A DNA stretch of 64,000 bases, taken from NCBI RefSeq assembly GCF_006740045.1, contig NZ_AP019749.1, positions 2,437,001-2,501,000 on the forward strand. Direction: 5' to 3'. Of this stretch, positions 7,882-16,719 are shown one piece after another (positions within the stretch are counted from its first letter, which is position 1; the number at the start of each line of letters is the position of its first letter). Under the pieces are notes generated by a model. That model was given only the letters and a program-made list of their open reading frames with translations, was not told where the DNA came from and did no database searches. This DNA comes from Comamonas terrigena NBRC 13299. Lineage in GTDB: Bacteria; Pseudomonadota; Gammaproteobacteria; Burkholderiales; Burkholderiaceae_C. The position numbers were made by a program, and so were the translations under genes.

Positions 7882-9297
7882 TCAGAAGCTGCCCACCCAG
7901 GTGCCCAGGGCGATCACCAGCACCAACGCCGGCAGCGGGAACAGCATGGTCACCGCCGCAATGTCGCCATAGGACTGGCGGTGGTTGAGCTTGCAGATCG
8001 CCAGCAAGGTGATGATGGCGCCGCAGTGCGGCAAGGTGTCCATGCCACCGGCGGCCATCACCGCCACCCGGTGCAGCAGCGCGGGGCTGATGCCGGCAGC
8101 CTGGGCCATGGCCAGGTAGTCGGCGCCCAGGGTCTGCAGCGCAATGCTCAGCCCGCCGGACGACGACCCGGTGATCCCCGCCAGCACATTCATGGCCACG
8201 GCCTCGGACACCAGGGGATTGCTGGACACCTGCAGCACCGCATCGCGGATCAGCGCAAAACCGGCCAGCGATGCAATCACCGCGCCATAGCCCACTTCGG
8301 ACGCGGTGTTGAACAGCGGCAGCATGAAGCCAAACACCCCCTGGTTGATGGTGTCCTTGAGGTTGTGCCACCGCCCCAGGCGCAGCAGCACCAGTGCCGT
8401 GCAGGCAGCAATCAGCGCAATCACCAGCGCCCACAGGCCCACCAGCCGGCTCGGGTCCAGCGCCGGAAAACGCTCGGTCACAAAACCCAGGTCCATGCGT
8501 GGAAACACGCCATAGGTGAACAGCGCGTTCACGCCTATCACCAGCAGCAGCGGCAGCAGCGCCATCCACAACGGGATCTGGGCGTGGCGTGCGGCATCGG
8601 CCGCCAGTTGCTCGGGCGTCGGCGCCGCATCGGCGCCGCCTTCGTCGTGCTCGCCATAGCCTTCGCCTGCGGCCTTGGCAGCGGCGGCCCGTCGGCTCAG
8701 CCACCACAGGCCGCCCGCCAGAATCATCGCCGCAGCCAGAATCCCCAGCCCCGGGGCCGCAAACACATTGGTGCCGAAGTACGGAATCGGCATGGCGTTC
8801 TGGATGGAGGGCGATCCCGGCAAGGCCGTCATGGTGAAGGTGAACGCGCCCAGCGCAATCGTGGCCGGAATCAGGCGCTTGGGGATCTGCGCCTCCTCAA
8901 ACAGATTGCGCGCAATCGGGTAGATGGCAAAAGCCACCACAAACAGCGACACCCCGCCATAGGTCAGCAGCGCGCAGGCCAGCACCACGGTCTGGATGGC
9001 GTACTTCTTCCCCAGGGTGCGCACAATCCAGTGCGCCAAGGTGCTGGCCGCGCCCGAATCGGCCATCAGCCGCCCGAACAGTGCGCCCAGCAGGAACAAG
9101 GGCAGAAACTGCAGCACATAGCCGCTGAGCGCAGCCATGAAAGTGTCGGTATACAGCGGCAGCAACCAGCGCCCGTCACCCGACAGCACCACCGCCACCG
9201 CCGCCATCAGCGGCGCCAGCAGCAGCACCGTCACGCCCCGGTAGGCCAGGAACATCAGCAGCGCCAGCGAAACGGCCACGGCCAGCACACTCAGCAT
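7882..9297 (-). CDS. GntP family permease (gluconate/hydroxy-acid:H+ symporter type)
   Basis: A 471-residue polytopic permease with about twelve hydrophobic segments. GntP-family landmarks include LPLFLLGALFGRLMADSGAA, TYGGVSLFVVAFAIYPIA, PGSPSIQNAMP, and the C-terminal GITGSSSGGLSIAL and GGMDTLPHCGAIITLL. Family members import gluconate, other sugar acids or short hydroxy acids with protons. A hydrophilic loop (around GEGYGEHDEGGADAAPTPEQL) sits mid-protein. No gluconate kinase or dehydrogenase gene is adjacent, so substrate is open. Start MLSVLAVAVSLALL at 9295-9297 places the first membrane helix right at the N-terminus. Confidence 0.85.
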   Translation of the reverse strand: MLSVLAVAVSLALLMFLAYRGVTVLLLAPLMAAVAVVLSGDGRWLLPLYTDTFMAALSGYVLQFLPLFLLGALFGRLMADSGAASTLAHWIVRTLGKKYAIQTVVLACALLTYGGVSLFVVAFAIYPIARNLFEEAQIPKRLIPATIALGAFTFTMTALPGSPSIQNAMPIPYFGTNVFAAPGLGILAAAMILAGGLWWLSRRAAAAKAAGEGYGEHDEGGADAAPTPEQLAADAARHAQIPLWMALLPLLLVIGVNALFTYGVFPRMDLGFVTERFPALDPSRLVGLWALVIALIAACTALVLLRLGRWHNLKDTINQGVFGFMLPLFNTASEVGYGAVIASLAGFALIRDAVLQVSSNPLVSEAVAMNVLAGITGSSSGGLSIALQTLGADYLAMAQAAGISPALLHRVAVMAAGGMDTLPHCGAIITLLAICKLNHRQSYGDIAAVTMLFPLPALVLVIALGTWVGSF

Positions 9298-9655
9298 GGG
9301 CGCACTTTCCGCCAGGGCCCGGCAGCAGCGCCGGTGGGGATACGGTCAGCGGTACACGGCATGGCCTCTCCTGTCCTGCGGAAGCCGGCCATGCCAACAG
9401 CGGCACGGAACCGGCCCCAACAGGAAACAGTATGCCCGACGCATGCTGCAGTGCACAACACCACGACCGGAGCGATCGAGGCAAGGCCACCCTCCAAGCC
9501 CGCCGCCCGGGCCTCTTGCAGCCATCGCAACAATCTCGGCGCGCTCCAGCACGCACCAGCACACCACAGCGCCTGCCACAGCGCGCAATCCGCACTCCAG
9601 CAGTCCGCTACTGCGCGAGGCTGTACGCTCACACTTTTGTAACAACGAACGTGAC
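9298..9655. other. Gene-free divergent region between GntP permease and yjdM
   Basis: A 358-bp spacer separating divergent genes. The overlapping open frames on both strands do not resemble proteins I recognise and have the composition of GC-rich shadows. I see no hairpin, repeat or clear promoter motif. Confidence 0.45.
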
Positions 9656-10012
9656 ATGAGCGATTCCACCCTGCCCGCCTGCCCCCAATGCGGCCTGGAC
9701 CACACCTACCCCGATGGCGACCTGCTGGTCTGCCCCGACTGCGCCCATGAATGGTCGGCCCAGGCCGACGCTGCAGCCGATGAAGACAGCGGCCCGCGCG
9801 TCATCAAGGACGCCAATGGCACCCCGCTGGCCGACGGCGACAGCGTGCTGCTGGTCAAGGACCTGAAGGTGAAGGGCTCCTCCACCGTCATCAAGAAAGG
9901 CACCAAGATCAAAGGCATCCGCCTGGTCTATGACAACGGCGACCACGACGTGGACTGCAAGACCGACCAGGGTCCGTTCATCCTGAAGTCGGAATTCCTG
10001 AAGAAGGCGTAA
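9656..10012 (+). CDS. yjdM: YjdM/PhnA family zinc-ribbon protein
   Basis: A 118-residue protein with an N-terminal zinc ribbon (CPQCGLDH at about 9-16 and CPDC at about 29-32) followed by the compact PhnA domain (DGDSVLLVKDLKVKGSSTVI, then GTKIKGIRLV and a final LKSEFLKKA). Length equals the family norm. E. coli YjdM (once called PhnA) was named from proximity to the phosphonate cluster, but it is not phosphonoacetate hydrolase and its function is unclear. No phosphonate genes are nearby. The ATG at 9656 begins immediately before the ribbon; the longer open frame upstream has no domain. Confidence 0.92.
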   Translation: MSDSTLPACPQCGLDHTYPDGDLLVCPDCAHEWSAQADAAADEDSGPRVIKDANGTPLADGDSVLLVKDLKVKGSSTVIKKGTKIKGIRLVYDNGDHDVDCKTDQGPFILKSEFLKKA

Positions 10013-10030
10013 GCCCGCCGCCTCGGCCCC

Positions 10031-10064
10031 TTCTGGACCTTCCCGCCATCCGGAAGGTCCAGAA
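10031..10064. terminator. Long perfect hairpin downstream of yjdM
   Basis: Thirteen-base arms TTCTGGACCTTCC and GGAAGGTCCAGAA pair perfectly around an 8-base loop, between the convergent yjdM and carboxylesterase genes. There is no strong T-run, so it may act as a bidirectional barrier or a 3'-end stabiliser. Confidence 0.65.
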
Positions 10065-10110
10065 TCATCCCTGAGCCCTCAGACAGCGCCGCAGGCCTGC
10101 GCGCCCGTCT

Positions 10111-11757
10111 TCAGTCCCGCACAAACGACACCGGGAAGCTGTACTCATACAGCGGCACCTGGGCCAGGGCCTGGCGGGCATGGGCTTCGGGGTTGTCCAC
10201 CACCGCCCAGCTCTTGCCGATGCGGGCCGTGGTGCGCTGGCCGCGCTCGTAGCGGTTCCAATGCTGCACGCCGGCGCGCTCGGAATTGGGGTTGCCGCTG
10301 CGGGCAAACTGCCCCCAGATGGCGCCGATGCGGTCGCGCACCTGCAGCTGGTCGGGGCTGTCCTGGACCAGATGGCGGGCCGCATCCAGCGTGCCAAAGA
10401 TGAAAGGCACTTCGGACGTGTGCGCCGCCCCCAGCACGCCGTTGCGTGAGGGCGAAGTCCAGTCGAACGCATAGGCATGCACCGGCGCGCCGCCCAGGTC
10501 GGCCTGGCGGTCGGCAAAGGCCAGAGTGGGCAGCTTGTAGTTGTAGTCGCTGGCCACCGCAATCAAACGCTGCGACGCGGTAGTGCCCGGGTACTGGGCC
10601 GCGTAACTTTGCAGCAGCTCCCTGGTCGCCGGACCGGACAGGCGCAAAAACTTCTGCACCCGTGCCTGCAACTGGGCTTCACTGAGCGTGAAGTTGGCCG
10701 GGTTGCCGGCCAGAAAGAATGTGGCTTCCTGCTGGGCATAACCCACCAGCACCGGCACCTGGGCCGCCAGCGGCGTGCCCGCGGGATCGTAGGGCTCCTG
10801 CTGAAACACCACGCCATCCAGCGTGGGGCGGAACTCGCTCACACCACCGGTCTTGGCCAGCAGCTTGCCGTAGGCGGCCACAATCTGCTCGGCCGGCAGC
10901 TGCTGGATGCGTGCGGCATTGGCACGGTCCAACCCCAGCTCCTGCAGCAGACCGTGGCTTGCCTGGGCCACCTTCTCGCGGCTGGCCAGGCGCCACAGGC
11001 CCGAGCCGCTTTGCACAATGGCCTTGTGAAACAGGCCCTTGGCAGCAGGCGCGCCCAGCAGCGCCGTGACCTTGGCGGCGCCGCCGGACTGGCCAAAGAT
11101 GGTGACATTGCCCGCATCGCCCCCAAAGCGCGCAATGTTCTCGCGCACCCAGCGCAGCGCCAGCACCTGGTCCAGCACACCCACATTGGCCGATTCCGGC
11201 GCAAAGCCCGGCGCGTCGATCAGCAGGGAACCAAACACATTCAACCGGTGGTTGATGGAGACCACCACCACATCCTGCGACTGGGCCAGGTGGCTGCCGT
11301 CAAAGCCGGGGGCCGTGCCGGCGCCGGTGGCAAAGCCGCCGCCATGCAGCCACAGCAGCACCGGGCGCTTCTTGCCGTCCAGCGCTGGGGTGAATACGGC
11401 CAGCGACAGGCTGTCTTCGCTGGTGGCCGCCGTGGGCCAGTACCAGGCAAACTCCGGCACCAGGGGCACGGCGGGCTGCGGTGCGCTGGCGCCATGCGCG
11501 GTGGCATCGCGCACACCCGCCCAGCCCTGCTTGGCCACCGGGGGGCGGAAGCGGTTGGCACCACCGGTGCTCTCGCCATACGGCACGCCCTTGAAGGCAA
11601 AGCCTTGCGCCGTGCGCAGGCCGCGCAGCTTGCCCGCCGCAGTGTCCACCACAGGCTCCTGCGTGCCCGCCGTACTGGCGCAGGCCACCAGGCCGCCGGG
11701 CAGGCTGATCACGGCACCGACCTTCAGGCCGGACAGCAAAAACTCACGCTTGTTCAT
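10111..11757 (-). CDS. Type B carboxylesterase family protein, probable lipoprotein
   Basis: A 548-residue alpha/beta-hydrolase of the carboxylesterase/lipase type B family. The oxyanion-hole motif LWLHGGGF is at about 135-142, the nucleophile elbow FGQSGGAA places the serine at 224, and a likely catalytic histidine is in AAHTSEVPF. The N-terminus MNKREFLLSGLKVG ends in GGLVAC, a lipobox with Cys26, so the protein is probably exported and lipidated. The start at 11755-11757 is chosen because the earlier in-frame ATG lacks an export signal. Substrate is unknown; the adjacent iron-signalling island is separately transcribed in the opposite direction and shares only the promoter gap. Confidence 0.88.
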   Translation of the reverse strand: MNKREFLLSGLKVGAVISLPGGLVACASTAGTQEPVVDTAAGKLRGLRTAQGFAFKGVPYGESTGGANRFRPPVAKQGWAGVRDATAHGASAPQPAVPLVPEFAWYWPTAATSEDSLSLAVFTPALDGKKRPVLLWLHGGGFATGAGTAPGFDGSHLAQSQDVVVVSINHRLNVFGSLLIDAPGFAPESANVGVLDQVLALRWVRENIARFGGDAGNVTIFGQSGGAAKVTALLGAPAAKGLFHKAIVQSGSGLWRLASREKVAQASHGLLQELGLDRANAARIQQLPAEQIVAAYGKLLAKTGGVSEFRPTLDGVVFQQEPYDPAGTPLAAQVPVLVGYAQQEATFFLAGNPANFTLSEAQLQARVQKFLRLSGPATRELLQSYAAQYPGTTASQRLIAVASDYNYKLPTLAFADRQADLGGAPVHAYAFDWTSPSRNGVLGAAHTSEVPFIFGTLDAARHLVQDSPDQLQVRDRIGAIWGQFARSGNPNSERAGVQHWNRYERGQRTTARIGKSWAVVDNPEAHARQALAQVPLYEYSFPVSFVRD

Positions 11758-12094
11758 AGCACTCACACTCTCATTCCAGTCATTGCCGGGCACAGGGGTG
11801 CACCTGGTCAAGGAGCGCGACTCTAGGCGCCAGACAGCGGAACCCCAACAAAGCTTTGCGCATGAGCTCAAACGAAAAAAGCAGATCTACCGTCCCGCCG
11901 CACCAGAACGCGGCTCCGGCATGCAACGCCGCCTGCCCTCTGCCGCTGCACCCCAGCCCACCGCCGGCTCCTCCCTGGCAACGCATCAAATGATATTGAC
12001 TATCATTTACACGTATACTCGCCCCCCACGTGGTCACCGGTCGCCCTGGCCGGATGCACTGCGAAGACGCCGCCCTCCCTCCCTGATCTGCCCC
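11758..12094. other. Divergent promoter region between carboxylesterase and FecI-type sigma gene
   Basis: This 337-bp gap separates divergent genes. The notable content is a Fur box at 11988-12008 followed by a candidate -10 TATACT at 12014-12019, upstream of the sigma gene. Nothing else in it looks structured. Confidence 0.55.
11988..12008 (+). promoter_or_regulatory. Fur box upstream of the sigma/FecR/TonB-receptor island
   Basis: A perfect inverted repeat AAATGATA-TTGAC-TATCATTT. Its 15-base core TGATATTGACTATCA differs from the classical 7-1-7 Fur consensus (TGATAAT-N-ATTATCA) at only a few inner positions. It sits about 90 bp upstream of the sigma factor start and directly before a TATACT hexamer, so iron-loaded Fur would block initiation. 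Confidence 0.85.
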
Positions 12095-12652
12095 GTGGTC
12101 GCACACTACTACCGAGAGTTGCTGAGGTTCCTGCAAGGAACGGTCAGAGACCGCGATACGGCGGCAGACCTGGCACAGGAAAGCTATGCCCGCGTGCTGG
12201 CCGTGCAGGAGTCGGGCGAGCCCATCGCCGAACCGCGTGCGCTGCTGTACCGCACCGCGCGCAATCTGGTCATTGACCAGTACCGCCGCAGCGAAGTGCG
12301 CGGCACCTACGCAGCAACCGAAGGCGATGCCGCCACCGACGCAGCCGACTGGACCGCAGGCCCCGAAGCGCTGGAGCCAGAGGTGGCCGCCATGTCGTCC
12401 CAAACCGTCGATGCCCTGCTGGCCGCCATCGGCGAGTTGCCTCTGCGCTGCCGCGAGGCCTTCATCCTGCACAAGTTCGATGGACTGTCCCAGGCCGAAG
12501 TGGCCCGGCAGATGGGTATCTCCGTCACCATGGTGGAGCGCCACATCAAGCAGGGCATGCAGGCCTGCCGGGCCCGCCAGGAACAAATGCAGGGCAGCGG
12601 AACATCCACCCCTGCCTCGGCTGCCACGGCTGCCCCCCGGAGTGGCCGATGA
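12095..12652 (+). CDS. FecI-type ECF RNA polymerase sigma factor (GTG start)
   Basis: A 185-residue extracytoplasmic-function sigma factor. Region 2 is at about 3-70 (LLRFLQGTVRDRDTAADLAQ, then TARNLVIDQYRR) and region 4 at about 105-165 (LPLRCREAFILHKFDGLSQA, then EVARQMGISVTMVERHI). There is no in-frame ATG upstream of the domain; GTG at 12095 is the only good start just before HYYREL. It directs polymerase to the receptor promoter when the anti-sigma is triggered by receptor occupancy. It is first in a sigma, FecR, TonB-receptor order and lies behind a Fur box, so it should be induced by iron starvation. Confidence 0.88.
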   Translation: MVAHYYRELLRFLQGTVRDRDTAADLAQESYARVLAVQESGEPIAEPRALLYRTARNLVIDQYRRSEVRGTYAATEGDAATDAADWTAGPEALEPEVAAMSSQTVDALLAAIGELPLRCREAFILHKFDGLSQAEVARQMGISVTMVERHIKQGMQACRARQEQMQGSGTSTPASAATAAPRSGR

Positions 12653-12740
12653 GAATGAGCGACTTCTTTGGCTTTGCGGCGTTGGGTTTTGGCAGACTCG
12701 TGCGTCTACCTTTCTATGGCCCCTGGCTTTTCGCATCCGC

Positions 12741-13805
12741 ATGACTGATCGCTCCACTGCCCAATCGCCACACAGCGACCTCGATGCCGAGGCCCTGGAG
12801 TGGTTTGCGCGCTACAGCGATGCCCCGGATGCGGCCTACGCCAACGCAGACTTCCGCCATTGGCTGGCGGAACGCCCGGACCGCGCCACCGCGTTCCAGC
12901 GCTGGCAGGCCGATTGGCGCCAGCTCGATGCCCTGCCGGCCTCGGGCGTTGAACAACTGCGCCTGCAGCTGAAGAAAGACCTGGCGGAGTCGGCCCAAAA
13001 GGCCCAGACCACAGAACGCCCATCGTCCTGGTGGTCCGCATTGATCCCCCAGGCCATCCCGCGCGCGGCCCTGTCCGCCGTGGCCATGGCGCTGGTGGTC
13101 GGCAGCGCCTATATGGGCTGGGACCACTGGCAGCAGCAGCCCGTGTTTGCGCAGACCTACCAGACCGAGCGCGGGCAGCAACTGAGCGTGGAGCTGCCCG
13201 ATGGCACCCACCTGAGGCTCGACACCGCCACACGCGTCCAAGTCAGCCTGTACCGCCAGCGCCGCGAGGTGAAGCTGCCGGAAGGACAGGCCGTGTTCGA
13301 GGTGCAAAAAGACGCCTCCAAGCCCTTCGACGTGCTGGCCGGCAGCACCCAGGTGACGGTGGTGGGCACGCGCTTTGCGGTGCGCAACACCGCCGGCAGC
13401 CCCGTGCGCGTTGCCGTAGAAGAAGGCAAGGTGCGCGTACGCCCGCTGCCATCGGCGGGCGGCAACGCCCCCGAATCGGCGGCCGTGCTGCTGACGGCGG
13501 GCCAGCAACTGGCCAGTGCCGATGGACATCTGGGCCCCGTGGCACCGCTTGCCGCGGCCGGCATCGCCCCCTGGCGCGACGGCCGGGTCAACCTGGAGAA
13601 CGTGCCGCTCTCCGCAGCCTTGGCGGAATTCGAACGCTACGCCCCCACGCACATGGTGGTGCGCGACCCGGCAGTGGGCGCGCTGCGCCTGTCAGGCACG
13701 TTCGATCCGCAAAGACTCGCCCATTTCCGCTCCGCCCTGCCCAAGGTGCTGCCCGTGCGTTTGAAGCAAAACGGGGATCTGACGGAAATCGTGGCAAGCC
13801 ACTGA
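12741..13805 (+). CDS. FecR family anti-sigma factor
   Basis: A 354-residue inner-membrane regulator. The N-terminal cytoplasmic DUF4880 helix bundle (about 12-60, with EALEWFARYSD and HWLAERPDRATAFQRW) binds the sigma factor. A single membrane helix lies at about 112-132 (SAVAMALVVGSAYMGW). The periplasmic FecR domain follows (LSVELPDGTHLRLDTATRVQ through GTRFAVRNTAGSPVRVAVEE), then a C-terminal STN-like DUF4974 segment (LENVPLSAALAEFERYAP). The start at 12741 lies 88 bp after the sigma stop; a GTG at 12642 would overlap it but adds residues unlike the family. It relays the receptor's ligand-bound state to the sigma factor. Confidence 0.9.
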   Translation: MTDRSTAQSPHSDLDAEALEWFARYSDAPDAAYANADFRHWLAERPDRATAFQRWQADWRQLDALPASGVEQLRLQLKKDLAESAQKAQTTERPSSWWSALIPQAIPRAALSAVAMALVVGSAYMGWDHWQQQPVFAQTYQTERGQQLSVELPDGTHLRLDTATRVQVSLYRQRREVKLPEGQAVFEVQKDASKPFDVLAGSTQVTVVGTRFAVRNTAGSPVRVAVEEGKVRVRPLPSAGGNAPESAAVLLTAGQQLASADGHLGPVAPLAAAGIAPWRDGRVNLENVPLSAALAEFERYAPTHMVVRDPAVGALRLSGTFDPQRLAHFRSALPKVLPVRLKQNGDLTEIVASH

Positions 13806-14017
13806 CACCCGCACACCCGCCGTGGGCACCGCCGCAGCACGGTGGCCGCATCGTTGCTGCGCCGGGGCGGCTTTGTTGCTGACTCGTTGCAGTCTCATTG
13901 TGAGCCAGGCCCTCCCGGCACATTTTTAAAAAAATTTTGCGTACAGGTTGGGGTTTTGCATTGCCATGCGTCTTCCTGAGAACGATTCCTGTTTCGTGCC
14001 TTTTGGAGAAAGTTCGC

Positions 14018-16444
14018 ATGTCCCGTTTCCGATTCCATCTTGCGCCGCTGGCAGCGGCCGTCACCCTGCTGGTGGCCACCACCGCCGCCCAGGCGCAATC
14101 GGGCAGCACGCCCGCCCCACAGGCTGCGCCGGTGGAAATCCAGATCACCGCGCAACCGCTGTCGCAAGCGCTGGCGGTGCTCGCACGCCAGGCGCACCTG
14201 GAATTGATGGTCCAGCCCGCCCTGGTCGAAGGCCGCAACGCCCCCGCCGTGCAAGGCCGCTTCACCGTGCGCGAAGCGCTCAATCGCCTGCTCGCAGGCA
14301 GCGGCCTGTACGCCGAAGTGGAAGGCACCTCGGTCGTGGTGCGGCGCCAGTCGCCCGGCCCGGGCGCAGCCACGCTGCCGCAGGTGACCGTCACCGCCCA
14401 GGAAGAACGCAGCGCCACCTCCGAAGGCACCAACTCCTTCGCCGCGCGTGCGGTCAGCATCAACAAAGGTGACCAGGCGCTCAAGGACATCCCCCAGTCC
14501 ATCAGCGTGATCACGCACAAGCAGATCGAAGAACAGGGCATCACCGACCTCAAGCAGGCCGCCAACATCGCCACCGGCACCGTCGGCGTGACCGGTGTCG
14601 GACAAGGCATGGTGCTGGCAGCGCGCGGCTTCCAGATCGACAACTGGCAGTACGACGGCGTCGCGATCCCCCGCAACATGTACTCGCTCGGCAACTGGGC
14701 TGCAGAAGGCATGGCCTTCTACGACCGGCTGGAAGTCCTGCGCGGCGCATCGGGCCTGCTGCAAGGCACCGGCAGCCCCGGCGGGGCCGTCAACCTCGTG
14801 CGCAAACGCGGCCAGAGCGAAAAGACCGTGACGCTGACCACGCGCGCCGGTTCCTGGGACCGCTACGGCGTGCAGCTGGACGTCGGTGGCCCCCTCAACG
14901 CCGAAGGCACGCTGCGCGGTCGTGCCGTGGTGGACGAAGCCCGCAGCCACTCGTTTGTCGACTATGTGAACGACCGTTCCCGGTCGCTGTATGCAGCGCT
15001 GGACTACGACATCAGCCCGGATACCACCGTGGGCCTGGGCGTGAGCCAGCTCGACAGCAAGGGACGCCCCTTCATCTACGGCGTGCCTCTGGCGGCTGAC
15101 AGCCGCGATGTGGGTCTGTCCCGCTCCACGTTCACGGGTGCCTCGTGGAACCGTTCCAACCTCAAACAGACCACGGTCTACGCCGATCTGAACCACCGCT
15201 TCAACGCAGACTGGAAGCTCAAGGTGTCGGCCTTGCAGATGAACGAAACGAGCAACTCCACGCACCAGCGCATGCACGGCACCGTGGCGCCGGACGGCAG
15301 CGGAATGACCTACGCGGACTGGATCACCCACTTTGACTCCGACAAGGTCGGGCTGGACGCTTTTGTGAATGGCAGCTTCAATGCCCTGGGCCTGCGCCAT
15401 GAAGTGACGCTGGGCGCCGATTATTCCAAGTACCAGTCCGACGACAAGTACACCCGCAACTTCACCTCGGGCGGCAACCTCTTCGACATCGACCACAACC
15501 GCCCCAAGCCCACCGAGGAAAGCCTGCTGGCGGCCGGTGGCCGGCAATCCGTCTCCTCCTACGACGTGCGGCAAAAAGGCATCTACGCCAGCTGGCGCGC
15601 ACAACTCACCGAACCGCTGACAGCCATCGTGGGTGCCCGCGTCGCCTGGTATGACCTGTTCTACAAGGCATCGTTGTTCGACACCCGTGAAGCCATGCAC
15701 ACCTCGGGCGAGGTTGTCCCCTACTTCGGCCTGGTGTATGCCCTGAGCCCCCAGTGGTCGGCCTACGGCAGCTACACCAGCGTGTTCGAGCCCCAGTCGG
15801 CACGCACGGCGGCAAGCAAGGTGCTGGATCCCGTCATCGGATCGAACTACGAACTCGGCATCAAAGGCGAGCTGATGGACAAGCGCGTCAACACCTCGCT
15901 CGCGGTGTTCCGCTACGACCACAAGAACCGTGCCGTCAACGACATGGCATCCGGCTTTGCCTGCGATGGCTGGTACTGCTCCACGGCATCCGGCAAGGTC
16001 CGCAGCCAGGGCCTGGAAGCCGAGGTGAGCGGCGAGGTGCTGCGCAATCTGCAACTGATCGCAGGCTACACCTTCAACACCACCAAATTCCTGAGCGACC
16101 CCGACAACCAGGGCAAGGTCTTCAGCACCTGGACCCCCAAGCACATGCTTCGCGTCTGGGCGTCCTACCGCCACACCGGCGACTGGAACCGCCTCACCAC
16201 CAGCGCCGGTTTCACCACGCAAAGCCACACGCTCGACTACGACCGCGCGAACGACATTCCCGGCTTCACCACCTGGAACATGCGATTCGCCTACCAGGCC
16301 ACACCCGAGGTCAGCATCGCGATGAACCTGAACAACATCTTCGACAAGCGCTACATCGTCCCTGGCTACACCGGCTACACCGGCGCCAACTACGGCGATC
16401 CGCGCAATGTCATGTTCACCGTGAAATACACCCCGCGCTTCTGA
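14018..16444 (+). CDS. TonB-dependent siderophore receptor with N-terminal signalling (STN) domain
   Basis: An 808-residue outer-membrane receptor. A Sec signal peptide ends near TTAAQAQ (about residue 27). The STN signalling domain covers about 40-105 (ITAQPLSQALAVLARQAHLE through LLAGSGLYAEVEGTSVVV). A TonB-box-like LPQVTVTA is near 125. The plug begins around 150 with DIPQSISVITHKQIEEQG and contains GFQIDNWQYDGVAIPRN and GASGLLQGTGSPGGAVNLV. The 22-strand barrel ends in the terminal phenylalanine (VKYTPRF). A GGAG at 14005-14008 supports the start. With the preceding sigma and FecR genes it forms a complete cell-surface signalling unit of the ferri-siderophore type. No ABC importer or siderophore synthesis gene is in the window. 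Confidence 0.93.
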   Translation: MSRFRFHLAPLAAAVTLLVATTAAQAQSGSTPAPQAAPVEIQITAQPLSQALAVLARQAHLELMVQPALVEGRNAPAVQGRFTVREALNRLLAGSGLYAEVEGTSVVVRRQSPGPGAATLPQVTVTAQEERSATSEGTNSFAARAVSINKGDQALKDIPQSISVITHKQIEEQGITDLKQAANIATGTVGVTGVGQGMVLAARGFQIDNWQYDGVAIPRNMYSLGNWAAEGMAFYDRLEVLRGASGLLQGTGSPGGAVNLVRKRGQSEKTVTLTTRAGSWDRYGVQLDVGGPLNAEGTLRGRAVVDEARSHSFVDYVNDRSRSLYAALDYDISPDTTVGLGVSQLDSKGRPFIYGVPLAADSRDVGLSRSTFTGASWNRSNLKQTTVYADLNHRFNADWKLKVSALQMNETSNSTHQRMHGTVAPDGSGMTYADWITHFDSDKVGLDAFVNGSFNALGLRHEVTLGADYSKYQSDDKYTRNFTSGGNLFDIDHNRPKPTEESLLAAGGRQSVSSYDVRQKGIYASWRAQLTEPLTAIVGARVAWYDLFYKASLFDTREAMHTSGEVVPYFGLVYALSPQWSAYGSYTSVFEPQSARTAASKVLDPVIGSNYELGIKGELMDKRVNTSLAVFRYDHKNRAVNDMASGFACDGWYCSTASGKVRSQGLEAEVSGEVLRNLQLIAGYTFNTTKFLSDPDNQGKVFSTWTPKHMLRVWASYRHTGDWNRLTTSAGFTTQSHTLDYDRANDIPGFTTWNMRFAYQATPEVSIAMNLNNIFDKRYIVPGYTGYTGANYGDPRNVMFTVKYTPRF

Positions 16445-16660
16445 CCGCGCATGTGGGATGCGGGCCGCAGAAGGGAACCCCTGCTGCGGCTTTTTTCAAG
16501 GCGCCTTTCCAAAGCGCTTTCAAAGTGCCCTCCCCACCGGTTCGCATGCCAAGTGTCCTGCCCCTCGGCACCGAAGGCTCCGCACGCCAAGCCCCCTGCC
16601 GCGCAGACTTACGCCCTTGCCCCTTGCTCTCTGAAGCTCCGGGGCGATGCACAGACCATA

Positions 16661-16689
16661 AAAAAGGCAGCCCGCAGGCTGCCTTTTTT
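16661..16689. terminator. Bidirectional terminator between TonB receptor and lpdA
   Basis: Arms GGCAGCC and GGCTGCC with a 4-base loop are flanked by A5 on the left and T6 on the right. The geometry serves both converging transcripts. Confidence 0.88.
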
Positions 16690-16719
16690 GTCCCAGGCCC
16701 TAAGGCCTGATCGCGTCGC

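Noticed and set aside
10111-11757. Carboxylesterase as part of the iron-uptake operon
   Set aside because: It is transcribed away from the sigma gene and there is no co-directional overlap; only a shared intergenic region.
12642-12740. GTG at 12642 as an overlapping start for the FecR gene
   Set aside because: The added 33 residues are hydrophobic and unlike FecR N-termini; ATG at 12741 begins just before the DUF4880 helices.
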